Of a stretch of 64,000 nt of DNA, positions 34,541-47,797 are shown one piece after another (position 1 is the first letter of the stretch; each line of letters starts with the position of its first letter). The stretch is taken from NCBI GenBank assembly GCA_019096195.1, contig JAGTXK010000090.1, positions 222,625-286,624 on the forward strand. Reading direction: 5' to 3'. The DNA is from Boletus sp. NGJ (Eukaryota; Basidiomycota; Agaricomycetes; Boletales; Boletaceae). The notes under the pieces were generated by a model. It was not told where the DNA came from and did no database searches. It saw only the letters and a list, made by a program, of their open reading frames with translations. A program made the translations under genes and the position numbers.

Positions 34541-34944
34541 TGGATTGCATTTTTGATGGAGCAAAGATGGTCCATTATAGATGAGGGAGAACAATGTCAC
34601 ACTGTCCAGATTTGGAGCCATGGCTGGTCATTAGAAATAAAATTTGCTCAAGCTTTGAAAGAGGCAAGGTAACTCAGCTATTTCTAATCATGCCCATTCA
34701 GATATGCTTCCATTGCATTCACATGTACCATTACAATTACTCCCATTGACATGACCATGGAATGCAATTTCAGATCAGATTTTGGCTGTCTTTTGCTGCA
34801 GGTTCTCCTGTAGGCCATTCAATTATCTCATCATTCGTTAAGTATCTGACCTCATTCATGAAGCAAATCCATGATTTTTAGTTCTAAAAATACATTTTAG
34901 TTTTTACATGGCAAAAAGTGGAGTTGTTGCCATGTCACTAAATT
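34541..34944. other. no recognised gene
   Basis: AT-rich, CpG-poor spacer between Tc1-B copy 4 and the inverted island-derived copy C. Confidence 0.35.
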
Positions 34945-36765
34945 AGATGGAAGAATGAAAATTTTGCTAAGGCCTCTGCTATTCCTTTATTGTGACTCAT
35001 GCATCAAACAACACACATGCTTTGTTCTGCTCTCTTCGGAAGTAACACCCCTCTATCTCAACCTTGTGTTTTCTTCCATATCCTGCCCTCCTTATGAAAA
35101 GATAGCATGGTGCAAGTTTTTTGGCAATTTTCCTCTAAAAAATTCTCTCTGAAAATGGGGACGAGATCATAGCAGCCATTACAATACAAGAAGCATAGCC
35201 CATCTATGATGATAACAATTCCATGGAAGTCTGAGTTATTAAGGTGCTCCTTGAGATCTGACAGCATCTTCAAACATTCTTCTATATCTGACAGTTTTTC
35301 TATTTTCTTCTCCATTTAAATCAAGTCCAACTTCATAAAGCTGGATGACATGATAACTATGTGCACCTGTCAAAAATAAATAGAAAGAACATCATCACAT
35401 AGTGGCAAACATACTGATTTGCAATGCCACCAGAGCCAACAGAAATTGAGTTGGCCAGTTATGCACAATATATCAGCCAGGTGGAGAATTTCAGATGGGT
35501 GTCTCATTGTGCAGTCTGTTAAGAACAAAAATGCTAGGAGGAAGACACTGAGTTCCATATGAACAAGAAAGGGGGTGTTATAAAAAGAGAAGTGCAATCT
35601 TGTGAGCCAAACAAAGAATTAAAGGAAGATAGCATGGGATACTACCTGCAAAAGAGAGGTGGGATTAAAAGAGAGACAAGGAAGTATGTCAAAGACATTT
35701 ACTAGAAGGGATTTAGTGAGAATGAATGTTCAGTTTAATATATCCAAGACTCTCTACTCATTGATTGACAAAATAATATGGTATTGACACATGTTGCATG
35801 TCTAGTGGGAGATTCTTCTGGGGAAAAGCAATTCTATCTCTAAAAAATGGTGTACAGAAACATTATCAAATTACATTGATGATACCTGATTTGGTGCTTT
35901 GCTTTTCACAATCAGCTATTCTGGTTTGCTAGTTATATTTGAATGTACCTGATCAGCATGTTTGCAAACAGCTGAATGACTTTTTCCCTCTAGCTATGGT
36001 CCCTTCTTTTAGCAAATCTCAGCCTCAACCAAAAGCTGCATGACATGGGAAGGGTGAAATTTGATTGGCATGATAAGAAATTGATGTTGGCATCTATATA
36101 ATAGGGAAGAAAGTGGTCAACAGATTCTACTTCATTACACACCACAATCATGGCGCCATCTACACAGTTTTCTCCTCCAGTCCAGCACAACAACGGTGTG
36201 TTCTGGGCTGAAGTGCCTTTGAAAGGCACAATTAAAAGGCTCAACTGATTTGAAATTTAGATGCTGCCCACTGTTTCAGCTAGTGATCTACAGAAGGAGA
36301 TGTACAAGTTCAAATTGGATGTCCCTTGCATGACCATCATAATCATGTAGCATGGTGAGGAGAAACACCTCAAGAACTAAGCTAAAATTCCAAATGAGCT
36401 GTTCTGGATTTTGAGAAGATACATATATCAAAACAGAAGGAAATTAGAGGTTTTGAAGGAGTTGAGTTTAACACAAAAGGGTATTAAAGATTTTGGAGGA
36501 GTTAAATCAACAAAGCAAGAAAATTGTTTGATTCAAAATATTTTGTATTTTTAATGGTAGCTAGATTAACAAGAAATGTTTGGTTTTATACATGAGATTA
36601 TCATTTCTGAGAGATAATGACTTAATATATAAAAAATAGTGTTTTGTAAATACTGACATGTTGTGTCAATCAATAGAGCTGTACTAGAATTGCTAGTTTT
36701 TGATTTGCACTCAGAATTTACAAATTGGTCAATATTCCTTTTCTGCTCTTTGTCAAGATGCATCC
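34945..36765 (-). pseudogene. copy C of the island's divergent gene module, degraded
   Basis: Read on the minus strand it parallels 11.8-14.8 kb without the IS element. The homologue of the gene at 14,399 is at 35,315-34,945 (GLCFLYCNGCYDLVPI), preceded by the intron-like stretch near 35,370-35,420. The divergent small gene starts on the plus strand at 36,148-36,150 (MAPSTQFSPPVQHNNG) with the same TATA region (CTATATAATAGG, CACCACAATC before the ATG). A locus homologous to the IS481 target region lies at 36,560-36,720. CpG is nearly gone and frames are broken. Confidence 0.75.
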
Positions 36766-36884
36766 TCCCTTACTTGCCCAAGAGTAGAGAGAGTGATGCC
36801 TGTCTAATAATGGTATGTAAGGATGAGGGTGATGGGGTGATCTTCAATGCACCATGCTTCTGCACCAAGTTGGCACAGGTAAGT

Positions 36885-39060
36885 TGGATCAATACTCCCC
36901 ATTAAATAGTCAAGATCTGATCATCCTTGACCTGCAAATCTTGGGTGAGAATCAAAAACTGGCCATCCTAGTACAGCTCTATCTGAGGTGGCAGATATCT
37001 TAGTATTTAAAGCAATATACACTCTAGTGATTGACAGAATGTGGCAGAATCTGCAAAACACTGCTTTTTATATTGAGCCATCATCACTCAAACACAATAA
37101 CATCTGATGGCCTCCATATGAAAATAAACTCTTTTGCTGCTGCTAAGCTAGCTATAGTCAAAGCCTTTTATACCAAACACTTTCCTGTCAACACATCTCC
37201 TTCCAAATTTCTCTCAACTTGGCCACAACCTAAGTGTTGACAATGTCATGCTTCTTCTCTATGCTATGCTGAATGATTTCTCAATAACAATAAGCCTTTA
37301 TTGATAGAGATGGATGAGAATGCAGAGGATAATGAGGAAGAGCATGTATAAACATGACATCAAAAAGTTCTTGCCTTTTATATAGGCACCAACATCAATT
37401 TCACATAATGGCAATTTACTAATTGATTGAGCAAGTTATGTCAATTATGAGAAATTTTCAGGGTTCCATCTGCTCATCTCAAGCACCTTTTTGTTAAGGC
37501 TTAGACTGGCTGAATGAAAAGGATCTTAGCAAGAGGGACAAACTTCACTTAACCATTTGCAAGCATACCATTTAGGTATATTGCAATTTAATATCAAACT
37601 CCATGGCTAGCAAAATGGAATAGCCACTTATAAAAAATATTAAGGCAATATTTTTTTAATGCCAAAATCCACCATGTCTACATCAGCACACTGGAGAAAC
37701 CTATTCCCCATATTAAAGCTATAAGACTGCTGACAGTTTGTAGAAACACTAGCCTTTCACAGACACAAATGGTGATGCTTCCATATAAGACTAAAATGCA
37801 CAACATATATTCTAATTGGCAGGTATAAAGCAAGTTCAGAAAATTCCACTATTATAACATCATCCTGGGTTCTAATTTAACACTGTCCTGGAAGCTGCTT
37901 TGCTTCTTTTGCATCAGAATTACATTTACCCACACAATTTCCCTACTAGCCTGCAACAGGTTTCATGCCTCTGTCATTCCACTACTCAATGAGCAAAAGG
38001 GGTTAAATATATTGAACTCAACTCAAGCATTTGTTCTCTCCCCCCTTGCAATAAATGTCTTCCACCACTTAATCCCTCCTCACCATTGTAGGCAATGCCT
38101 GTTACTACCCTCCTTTAGTCCTTCACCTGGGTTATGAGATTGCACCTCACTTCTTTTCAGTTAATATTTGACAATAAAAATTGTCTGGCCCAATCAATCT
38201 ATGGTGGCTGCAGTAGCATTTCACCTTGGTACATCCATGACTATGTGATGATATACTTTCTATTTATTTGTTGTTGCTGGTGCATGTTGTTGTTGATTCA
38301 CTTGGCTTTAAGGAATTAGGCTCAATTCAACTAGCAGAGAAAACAGAAAAATCATTGAATATAAAAGAGACACTATCAGCCTCCAAGGTTCACCTCAATG
38401 ATCTAGGTTGCCATGGGATCATCATCATGGAAGGTGCATTATGCTTCTCATTTCATGAGAGCAACCATGCCCTTGTCCACATTTTTGAGAAATATTCACC
38501 AAATGAAATCATCAGAAAACTTGCACTACATCATCTTTTCATAAGGACAAATGGAAGGTTGAGATTGAGATGGGGGAGTGCTTTATAAAAGGTTCTAAAG
38601 CAACTAAATTATATACTGCATAGCTCACAGTAAAGAAGGGCAGAAGACATTGACAAAGTTCTTTCCCCCCTGTCTAGCTCATTTACATTATGATAATTCT
38701 GCTCTTTTTTAACAAACCAAAACACATAAAGTTTGTATATTAGAATTATAGAAACATTTTGTGAGTACTGCTGGAGGCTCAAAGAGCAATAGGACATTTC
38801 ACTTGCAGGTTGCCAAAGAGAGCACACAAGATAATGGGTTTTTGTAAGAATAGGAGGACTTGCTGTTCAAACTTCAACTGAATGGTCTACAGGGGAACCA
38901 CTGGCAGAAGTCAAGATCAGATATGGAATTATACCACATTACTGCATTAGCCAAAATAGAACCACCCTCAATTGTATTGGTACATATGAAGCCACCCTTG
39001 AATGGGCATGCTAGATCAGCCAAGTTGCCTTATCTCATTCAGGGTTTCTGAACTTCCATA
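36885..39060 (+). pseudogene. copy B of the island's divergent gene module, with the empty IS481 site
   Basis: Parallels 11.8-15.1 kb on the plus strand: target region with a single CTAG at 37,024-37,027, remnant of the small gene (37,040-37,390), shared promoter block (ACCCACACAATTTCCCTACT near 37,928), homologue of the 14,399 gene at 38,310-38,660 (ALCFSFHESNHALVHI), and the short exon at about 38,860-38,995. It is head-to-head with copy C across about 120 bp. Heavily C->T decayed. Confidence 0.75.
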
Positions 39061-39785
39061 GCCCTTGGCAGCCCTATCAGGATGCTCCATAAGACAGAAA
39101 AAAGGGATAATGGACATTCAGTTGATAGAAGCCTGATGTAGTGTTCATACCAAGAAGTTTTCATTCTCATCTATAACAGACTACCTCCACTCCATGCATT
39201 TTCTCCACTTCATCAAAAATGCAATCTGTCCTCTTAGCATCACCACCAATGTTCACAGTGAGCTGACTTATTTGCTTTTATGATGGCACTCTAACCAATA
39301 GCATATTACCAAAATCTTTGCCACTATGGATCTGCTCATAGATGGTCCATGCATCACACATCCTCTTAGGCCTGAATTTATAGAATGGTTCATGAACCAT
39401 CCCTGTGTGAGTAAGAAACTGCCCTTTCACACAATACCTCTCTATGATCAATATTGATGTCTTTGATGACATGATATGCCTTGAGGCATTCATTGATGCT
39501 CTTAGGGGCCACAAAGACCATGTTCTCATGATAACCAACATCTCATTAATATTGATGCCAGGAACTTCCCCCACATTGTTGCCTGTAATGGCTTGGTCAT
39601 GAAAATTGATGGAATTTCAATTGACAGAGCCTCTGTTGTGGAAGATGATCGGGCCACACCTTTTTTTTTGCAAGCATGAGGTGCTTGCAAGCCCTGTTTT
39701 GTGAGCACCAATAAACCAGTTGCATTTAGTGTCAACAACAACAATTACTTCTATAACCCTGCACAGATATGGACTTGGACTTTAT
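39061..39785. other. unrecognised, possible minus-strand coding
   Basis: Two overlapping minus-strand frames (39,278-39,574 and 39,526-39,744) of protein-like composition, for example RYCVKGQFLTHTGMVHEPFY. No family was recognised and no repeat match was found in the window. Confidence 0.3.
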
Positions 39786-40115
39786 CCTAGCCCCTACAGA
39801 CTGGATTTTAATCCTTAATTGGCTTGCAAATTTAGTCCAATTCATGATGGCCAGCCTTTACCAATTAATGATTTAATAACTATCAGTGATTTAAACTATG
39901 TTTATACAAGGCTAATTGGACAATGCCACTATCCTGTGCACCATGCCTTTACCAGTGCATCACAAGCACACTCATCTAGCCATACTACAGTACTATGGTT
40001 GGAAGGGCCCTGCTTGTCTTCATCTTCCCACACAATTATAGTAAGATTTTCCACCTTTGCCACATCATTGTGGCAGAAGGCCCCTCTTTCCAAACTCCAA
40101 TTCAAATTCTAGGTT
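39786..40115 (+). mobile_element. 5' end of a second DIRS/Ngaro-like copy
   Basis: Matches the reverse complement of 32,790-33,012: the terminal block with TTTATACAAGGCTAATTGGACA, the ACTATGGTTGGA block and the gag start region (GGCCCCTCTTTCCAAACTCC). Homology ends soon after the gag start. More CpG-depleted than the copy at 30-33 kb. Confidence 0.7.
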
Positions 40116-42529
40116 ATTCTTATTGAAACTCTGTCAGCATTAACCAAAACTTTTAACTCCATCTTCCTTGTCTGATTTTTCTACACCATAAGCAGATTGG
40201 CTAGTCACCACATCAACTGCACCAATACTTTAAAGCCAGTTTCCCTCTCATACAAAGACCCAGCATGCAGAAACAAGTATGATTCAAACTCTCAGGCATT
40301 GTGGTCATGTTTCAGTTATTTATATTGATGATACAGTTTTCAGCCAGTGGATCCAGCATCACAGGGGAACATTTGGCATTATCTGAAAGTGAACATAATC
40401 ATATGCACAAGGCTGGAGACTTTGGTAGGTTATCTCCATTCTTAAGTCATTATTGCTGATATTTGTATGAGACATGCACAATGAGACTGGCCTAAGCTCC
40501 TCCCTGTGCAACCCCACCCGCAAAAGCTTCATTGGCATGCACATCCCAATATCTCTGCCATCTCAACAATGTCAATTTATAGATATATGTATCCCAATAC
40601 CACCTCCATTTCCCCTGCAGGATGTCACCTCATCTAGCAATGTGCAAATACATGTACTAACCCCCCTACCATTTCAGCCAAATCTTGTGATTCTGCTGGC
40701 CCATTTGTCACATCCAGTCCCAGTTCATAGGATTCCATCACCACTGCCATTCTAGCCCTGTCAAAATGTAGGAGTTCAGATTCCAACACCACCACTGTTT
40801 GTGCCAAAAGTGCCAGCAAATCTAATTGGTCTGGGTAGGAGGAGATGTGCATTGGCCAAGGAAGTTCAGAATGAGCAGAATGACTTGAAGATGCAATGTG
40901 CCAACAGATAGGCAAGGCAAAAAAGGGTGCAAAAAATCATCCAGCAAAGTTGTAGTGTATTCATTCCAATGTACATCTTTTAAAACTGATACTTTGCACA
41001 AAGTATAGGCCTGAGATGATGCCAAGCGGGACTGGCTGGTACATGACAGGGTGAATGTAGAGGGCATTCTGAACTTCAGTAAGTCCTTTGGTTGAATCTC
41101 CCTTGTAGCTAAGCTCTAACAATATCCAAAGTGTTTGCTGGTAGTGGAGCAATTCATGCAGCTATGGAATGTTGGAAGCAGCTTGGGCAACCTGTGTTGG
41201 AGCACCCACCAATTGGTCCAGCAATACAATTAATTGGCCAGAAAAACATTTATGGATGCATATCAGTGTAAGATGTAACTCTTGCAAACACAGCTAACAC
41301 TTTTAGAAGTGCTCAAGTTCATTGATCAGCAATATAAATAATGCCATACTGTATATATTGTATTGTTGTAGATGAATCTTCTGCTTGGAAGCTAGGTTTC
41401 TTGGGGTGGAAGAGTGTGGATATAGATATATGTTACCAATGAGATAATGATGATATAGCTATTTGAGCAAATATTGAGCAAGTGTCTGATGGATTCATCC
41501 ATATGACACTCCAAGGTGGTATTGTCCACCACACCACCTTTGGGACATATACATAACCCACATGCTGAGCTCCCTTGGGCCAGTATATACTCCACAGTCC
41601 TGTCTCATCCACCTCACTTGGACCCAAACGTACCTAACAATGCCAGTCCCACTTAGGCTTGTATGTACTCTATGAGTCCAATCTCAGGAACATCACTCAG
41701 GCCCCTTCATATTCATCGATCTCATATCAATTACAATACTCAGACCCCCCTATATCCTACATTTGTTAGATTACAAGGGCCTAACTATGTTTCACATCAC
41801 TAATGTACCTTGGGCCCACCCTGGGATCATCCATACTATTCAGAGCTTTTGCAAGCAGGCTGGTTATAAGCTATGGAGAATATAACTACATGGGCTCATA
41901 GGAATTCCCAACAAATACAAAATTTTCCCAATGAATACAATCTGGGTGCTAGTGCAACATAGGTGCAAATTCATTCATAGGCAGAGTAGTAGTTAACATG
42001 ATCTGGCCTGAACATTGTTACCTGTGGGCAGACTGGATGGTCAAATGATACACAACATGCCAGTAGAGGTTTAAATGGCAAGCATTAGATGTATTTGTAT
42101 GACATATATCAAATTAGGAATGTTATATGAGTGTTTTATAAAAGAAAAACAACAGGGGAGGGGAAGGAGATAGAATGGTGAGGTAGAGATAAGAGACTAT
42201 TGCTGATATTCAGGAGGGAAGGCATGGGGAAGAAGGGGGGGTCCGCCAAAATGGTTGAAGAATGTCTGTGTGTAGAAAAAACAAATCTGCAACATCACCT
42301 CATAGACTTCTGTGTTCTCTGACCTTGGGGAGTCTCACCATAGTGGCAAAGATATAAAAGGAAGGGTGGGTGTTGGGCCATGCAGTAAGGAACAAACAAA
42401 AGCTTCACAGTACATCCTTGTTGTTGGGAAAGGTATCTATTAGCCTCAGGTTCCCAGACTTCTTTAGCAAAGATTCTGACCACCTGACAAGCCCTGCAGC
42501 ACCTAGAAAGATATGATAGAGTAGCAAAA
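40116..42529. other. no recognised gene; decayed coding-like stretch at 41.1-41.6 kb
   Basis: Between 41,150 and 41,630 a plus-strand reading with several stops has protein-like segments (VDESSAWKLGFLGWKSVDID). The proline-rich frame at 40,474-40,755 is also open. No family could be assigned, and there is no match to other parts of the window. Confidence 0.3.
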
Positions 42530-42531
42530 TA

Positions 42532-44127
42532 CAGTGGCTCAAAAAACTGTCTGCATGTTTGGTCATTTTTCACTAAATGTGTTATTCCCCAATAACCCCT
42601 AATCCTTACCCTAACATATAGGTGTATGAAATAAAGCACTGACCCTTGGCTTTCTATCCATCAAGGCGTTAAAACATATGAATAAGAATAGATGAACTGG
42701 CAGCCAGTTCAAAACAATGACTCATTTGGACAGTTTTTTGACTCTAAGTTTTGATTACATATATTGGACCCTAGCATGCTATAATATAATTACATACATT
42801 TGGTAAGGCTTCTATTATGTCACCATTATGTAACTGAGTGTCAGACAACATATATAAACCCCATCATTCCATATTTATTTTCCCACCATCACCATGAAAT
42901 CCATTTTCATCTCTCAAAGAAACAATATCATCTCTCTCTCCTCTTATGGGCTTTCCTCTAGGAAAATCTCTACCCAAACTGGCCTAGGGAAGTCTACAGT
43001 ATGCCAAGTGCTTCAGGAACTCCAGCCAGAGAAGACTAGGCTTCTTGGTGGCTATCCTTCCAAGCTTACCTCTACCAACAAAAGAGCTATTGTCTAGCAA
43101 ATTATTACTAGCAAGGCCAGGAATGCTGTTCATGCTGCCCAATACATCAATACCATTATTGATACCCCTGTCTGTCCTCAAACTGTTAGAAATACTCTCA
43201 AGGAAGCCTCCTTAATGGCTGTGGTAAAGAAGAAAAAGCCACTGCTTTCTAGTGGTCACAAGAAAAGAAGATTAGCCTTTGCTCTCAAGTACCAGCATTG
43301 GACTGTAGAGGACTATGGTCAGATGAGACCAAGATCAATAGGATTGGGTCAGATGGGCAAGAGTATGTGTGGAAAAAGAAAGAAGAGGGGCTAATTGCTA
43401 GAGAGGTCCAAGGCACAGTCAAGTTTGGAGGAGGTTCACTGATGATATGGGGCTGCATAGGGTGGAATGGAGTGGGGATTTTGAGTGAGGTGGAGGGGAG
43501 AATGGATGCTGAACAGTATGTGGCCACATTGGAGCAGGGATTGCTGCAAAGCATGGAGGAATCTGGAATTTCAGAAGATGACATTATCTTTCAACAAGAT
43601 AATGATCCCAAGCATACCTCTCAAAGAGCCCAAAGATGGTTTGAAGAGCAAGAAATCAAGCTTCTGGACTGGCCTGCACAATCTCCAGACCTTAATCCCA
43701 TTGAACATACTTGGAATCACCTCAAGAGATGCCTTTTAGATTATGAAAATGCTCCTACAGGTGTTCATCAATTATGGGAAAGAGTAGTGGAGCAGTGGGG
43801 AAAGATTGATGAGGAACAGTGTTAGAAATGGATAGAAAGTATGCCTAGAAGGATTGAAGCAGTTATCAAGGCCAAAGGAGCTCATACCAAGTACTAGATA
43901 CCTAGATAAATTTAGAATCAAAAAACTGTCCGAATGAGTCATTGTTTTGAAATGGCTGCCAGTTCATCAATTCTTATTCATATGTCTTAACGCCTTGATG
44001 GATAGAAAGCCAAGGGTCAGTGCTTTATTTCATACACCTATATGTTAGGGTAAGGGTTAGGGGTTATTGGGGAATAATGTGTTTAGTGAAAAATGACCAA
44101 ACATGCGGACAGTTTTTTGAGCCACTA
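42532..44127 (+). mobile_element. Tc1/mariner family A, copy 2, complete ends
   Basis: 1,596 bp, flanked by TA at 42,530-42,531 and 44,128-44,129. Inverted repeats of about 210 bp start CAGTGGCTCAAAAAACTG and end CAGTTTTTTGAGCCACT. The repeats contain a block that ends at a second GACAGTTTTTTGA-type motif about 200 bp inside (near 42,730 and 43,920), a repeat-within-repeat layout seen in long-TIR Tc1 elements. It carries a frameshifted transposase gene. Confidence 0.95.
42894..43897 (+). pseudogene. Tc1-A transposase, copy 2 (13-nt deletion, nonsense codons)
   Basis: Starts MKSIFISQRNN with a helix-turn-helix (SSRKISTQTGLGKSTV). A TAG follows KRAIV at 43,095. After the VVKKKKPL linker a 13-nt deletion near 43,310 shifts frame just before WSDET; the rest is in the next frame: QQDNDPKHTS, then DWPAQSPDLNPIEHTW, giving DD34E spacing. 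A TAG after EEQC is shared with copy 3. Length 1,004 nt equals copy 3's 1,017 minus 13. Cannot encode an active enzyme. Confidence 0.92.
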
Positions 44128-45558
44128 TATACTTGATGCAATAAGTTGCCCAGAGGTGGGAAATTATGATTTGGTTGAGTGTATAAAGCTCATAGTGGAG
44201 CCCAATCTCATACAGCTCCCATAGTAGAGCATGGATCAAACAAGGTGGGAGGGTTGATGAGGGTGAAAATGGAAATTACTTTATCTTTCCATTTAATGGT
44301 TGCCCTTGCCCAGCTCGAACCTTGTGTACACCCCTCCCTTGCTGAATATTTCATATGCTGCCAGCTTGCAAGACTTTGTCATATTCTTCATGTTACCAAA
44401 CAAGGGGCCTGCAGCCTCAAGCTCATTCTTGGGAGGCATACTATGGAGGAATTTGCTCTATAGCTATGGCATAGGGAATTGATGGGGGGGACTGTGGTTG
44501 AGCTGAGTGATCCAGCATGGTCGAACTGCAAGTCAATTCATCAGATATAGTTGAGATCATTCAGGTGTTTGACTTGTAATGAGGGCAGGCTCAGGCACAT
44601 GATAACCCTGGTCAAGCAACCCTGACTTTACCCTAGCTGGGTCCTTGTCCATTTGTTTCATCACATTCTCCCAAACATGCAAAGGCATTGGTATCTCATG
44701 GATGCACAGCTCCTCCCACTTGTTATGTCCACCAGTTTCATCTGAAAGTGACTTCTTAGTGGATTGCCTTTGCTACTGATAACTGCCAATGGAGGTTTAG
44801 GCAGCAGGTCTCAATACCAATATCTAACAGGAAGTCATTGATTGCATGGTGAAAGGTGTGGCTTGGGAGTTGGATTGGCAGGCCCATCTGATGTAGATTG
44901 AATAGGTGGATTGGGGGTGGGATCAGGTAGGTGTAGTGGAGAATCATGCAAAGGTTGGCTAGACAGACACTGGCATAGACCAGAAAAAGGTCCAAATGTT
45001 ATGTGTTCTGTGTTATTTCCCTCGCCAAACAAATCAGCTGAGCTACAGTGTGTATTGGAACTGCAGATGCATTTGGGGAATCAACATCCTGGATTGAAAG
45101 TTAGTGGGATGACAAATAAAGAATGGGTGATGGATATCCAAGATTCATTTCTGACCTATTTCAATGGAGGCTCCTTGGTCATGTGAAAGGTCTTGCTTGC
45201 TTAGGAAACATGCTCTGCTTCCACCATGGCATAGATATTGCATGTTGTGTGATGCTGTGTGAAATCTATCTGGGCCAAAAATATTTGAGGATAGTCAGGA
45301 TGGCACTTAAAAATATGTAGAAACATCAGCAATAAGAAAGACAGCCAAAATGTGGGCAACATGCGACAACCAGGCTTTTATGTATAAGGGGTCCATTGCA
45401 GCCCTAAAGTAGGTCGCATTAGTCCAAATGATGTGTGTGTATGGAATGATTGATACTCACTACATGAACAAGATCCAGCTTGCTTAATATTAAGGAAGCA
45501 ACATGATGTATTAGAATTGGCCAAGGACAAAGTATCTGAAGCAACAGAGCTGGAAGTT
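44128..45558. other. no recognised gene
   Basis: Several plus-strand frames (44,179-44,463 and 44,911-45,186) have protein-like pieces, but nothing was recognised. The stretch ends at the chromovirus insertion; its last ~20 bp resemble one arm of the inverted repeat continued at 51,879. Confidence 0.35.
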
Positions 45559-45563
45559 GGGGA

Positions 45564-46025
45564 TATTATAATATGCAATAATTTCAAACTTTTCATATTG
45601 AGACTTACTTTTTCATTTCATCAACCTTTTTCTTCTCAAATCACGTGACCATAGGAACAATCACATGACTAGGTCTAGAACCTATGACATCATATGACAT
45701 TATACCTTATGTGATCCACAACTTATTAATTTCCGCTCTTCTCACATAGCCCCTTTAATTTCCATATTACTATACAAAGTAATTTATCACATGCACTGCT
45801 TGGTCTGTGCGCATTCCCTGTACATATATAAAGTAGCACCTTGATGACTGGAATCCCCAGTCTAATTCACTTGTATTTTGCTCCAACAACTCATTGCCTT
45901 GACCACTCTGGTCATTGTAGGGTTGGCATAGTACGGACTAAGACTCCTCACCTGATCTGTTCAGCCAGGACCTGTGTAGCCTGTGAGTGTTGAGCCTTGT
46001 GATTTGTTTCGAAAGGTTCATAATA
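45564..46025 (+). repeat. 5' LTR of chromovirus copy 1
   Basis: Begins TATTATAATATGC (TGTTATAATATGC in the 3' LTR) and ends TTCATAATA (TTCATAACA in the 3' LTR); both end differences are G->A or C->T transitions. Contains TATATAAAG at 45,825. Confidence 0.93.
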
Positions 46026-46624
46026 CTTGAATTAGACTGCATACATAACACTCGGACTTCAGAGCGAAGGAGATATATGCAGGCCCAGCGTTTTAAAGGA
46101 CATCTCTAGTCTTCACCACTTGACAGTGACAAGTATAGTACTCACTGAAATACTAGTTATATACACTTGTCCGGCATACTAAATACAGATAAAGTTGCTA
46201 TAGGGCATAGTGCACTAGCCCCCTTTCTTGAGTGGGTGCTGATTTAAGTGTATGCTGGTTCTACAATAATGAACCCAGGTTTGCATGATCACCTGTGATG
46301 TCACATAGTTGCAATAAGGGGATTTATCTTGTCTTTCCTCCATGCACACCTGTCTGTAGTAAAGACAGTTATACTCCGGTTCCCCCACATATCTGCCTAT
46401 CATTTTCAATGACTTATATTTCAACTCTTATGTAGGTACCCCAGAACCTGGTTGTGAGATACCAGGTAGTAAGGTACTGAAAGAAAAACAACCAAGGAAG
46501 ACCTATAAGGCAAACCCAGAAAAACAAAGACCTCTCCGCCCATCCTCAGCTTTTGCCCTCTATCACATTGCGATCCATCAATCTTACCTCCGACCCTTCT
46601 CATTCCTAAAACCCATAATCAAGT

Positions 46625-47797
46625 ATGTCCCATGTGGATGTAGATGATTTCGTCAAAAGGCTCGCTGACCTTACTTAGGAATGCAACAAAGAAAATGTCA
46701 CTAAGAAGATTGTCGATTCTGGTAAATGGGATGGCAACTGATTAACCTTCCGAGTATGGTGGATCAAATTGCATCTTTGGGTCAATGCACAACAATGGAA
46801 AAATAACAAGATCCTAATGATCGCCATTCTGTCTCGGCTTGAAGGAAAAGCAGAGGGATTCGCCCAACTAATGATGAAGTATTACCTCAATGAAGAAGCG
46901 ACTATTGAAACAGACGCACAAGGAAACATATTGCCGGCAAAAGGAGATGCAGCCTGGCCAATATGGAAGAAGATGCAGGAGCAAATCTGTGCTCACTTCT
47001 GCATTGACACCCTCTTCCATGAGTCTCTCAAGAAATTAGAGGCTCTTAAACAAAATGGACACCCCATAGATCAGTTCTTGAAAAAGTTCGAGATCTTAAG
47101 GAAGGAGGCACACATTGATGATCATTATGCCACTATTCTCCTCAAAAAAGCTGTAGACTTCAAAATCTATGAAAGATCTCATCTGAATAATTCAGGATGA
47201 AATTATGATTATGAGGATTTAGTGCTGTCTTATCGGATCATTGGAAGAGTGTTCGAGCAGATGCAAACAGAGCATGGACTGCCTGTCAGCACCTCATGCT
47301 ACCCTCCAAGATCATCTTTTCCTCCACTGTGTGAGCAACCTCTACAACAAACATACCATTCACAGTTTATGGCAACAGGCATGCAACCAGGCCATGGTGC
47401 TCCCATAAAAATAGGTGTCCAGCAGGCTGGACCATCTAAGAATACCAGAACCTGTTTCTATTGTGGAAAACCTGGGCATATCAAGCCCAATTGCCCTACA
47501 AACCCGTTCAAAAGGACTGGTCGACCACCTCAGAGTAGGCAAATCTGGGATTGGAATCAAGGCTCCTATGTGGAGCAACAATCGGGAGAAAATGAGTATC
47601 CCCAAAATTTTAACCAACCCCAGATGCACCAACACTATTCGGCATGACCACTTCCCTCCCCTCCTGTAGCTACAGCAGCATCAAGTGTAGCATCAAGATC
47701 ATACATCTTAGAAGAGGCAGAGGCATACTACAGAGATAAGTTTGAGGTTAAGGCGAAGGCAAGAGCAGCCAAGGCTTTAAATGGACAGCGCCAATGA
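46625..47797 (+). pseudogene. chromovirus copy 1 gag
   Basis: Starts MSHVDVDDF at 46,625. The capsid-like part runs through FRVWWIKLHLWV and FLKKFEILRKEAHI, with stops at a few former CGA, CAG or TGG codons. A CCHC zinc knuckle is present (CFYCGKPGHIKPNC, about 47,454-47,495). It ends NGQRQ followed by TGA at 47,795. The stop overlaps the ATG of pol as ATGA. Gag forms the particle and binds RNA. Confidence 0.85.

Noticed and set aside
43285-43584. Minus-strand frame starting MSSSEIPDSS opposite Tc1-A, also seen at 291 and 63,159
   Set aside because: Antisense shadow of the conserved transposase, repeated because the element is repeated.
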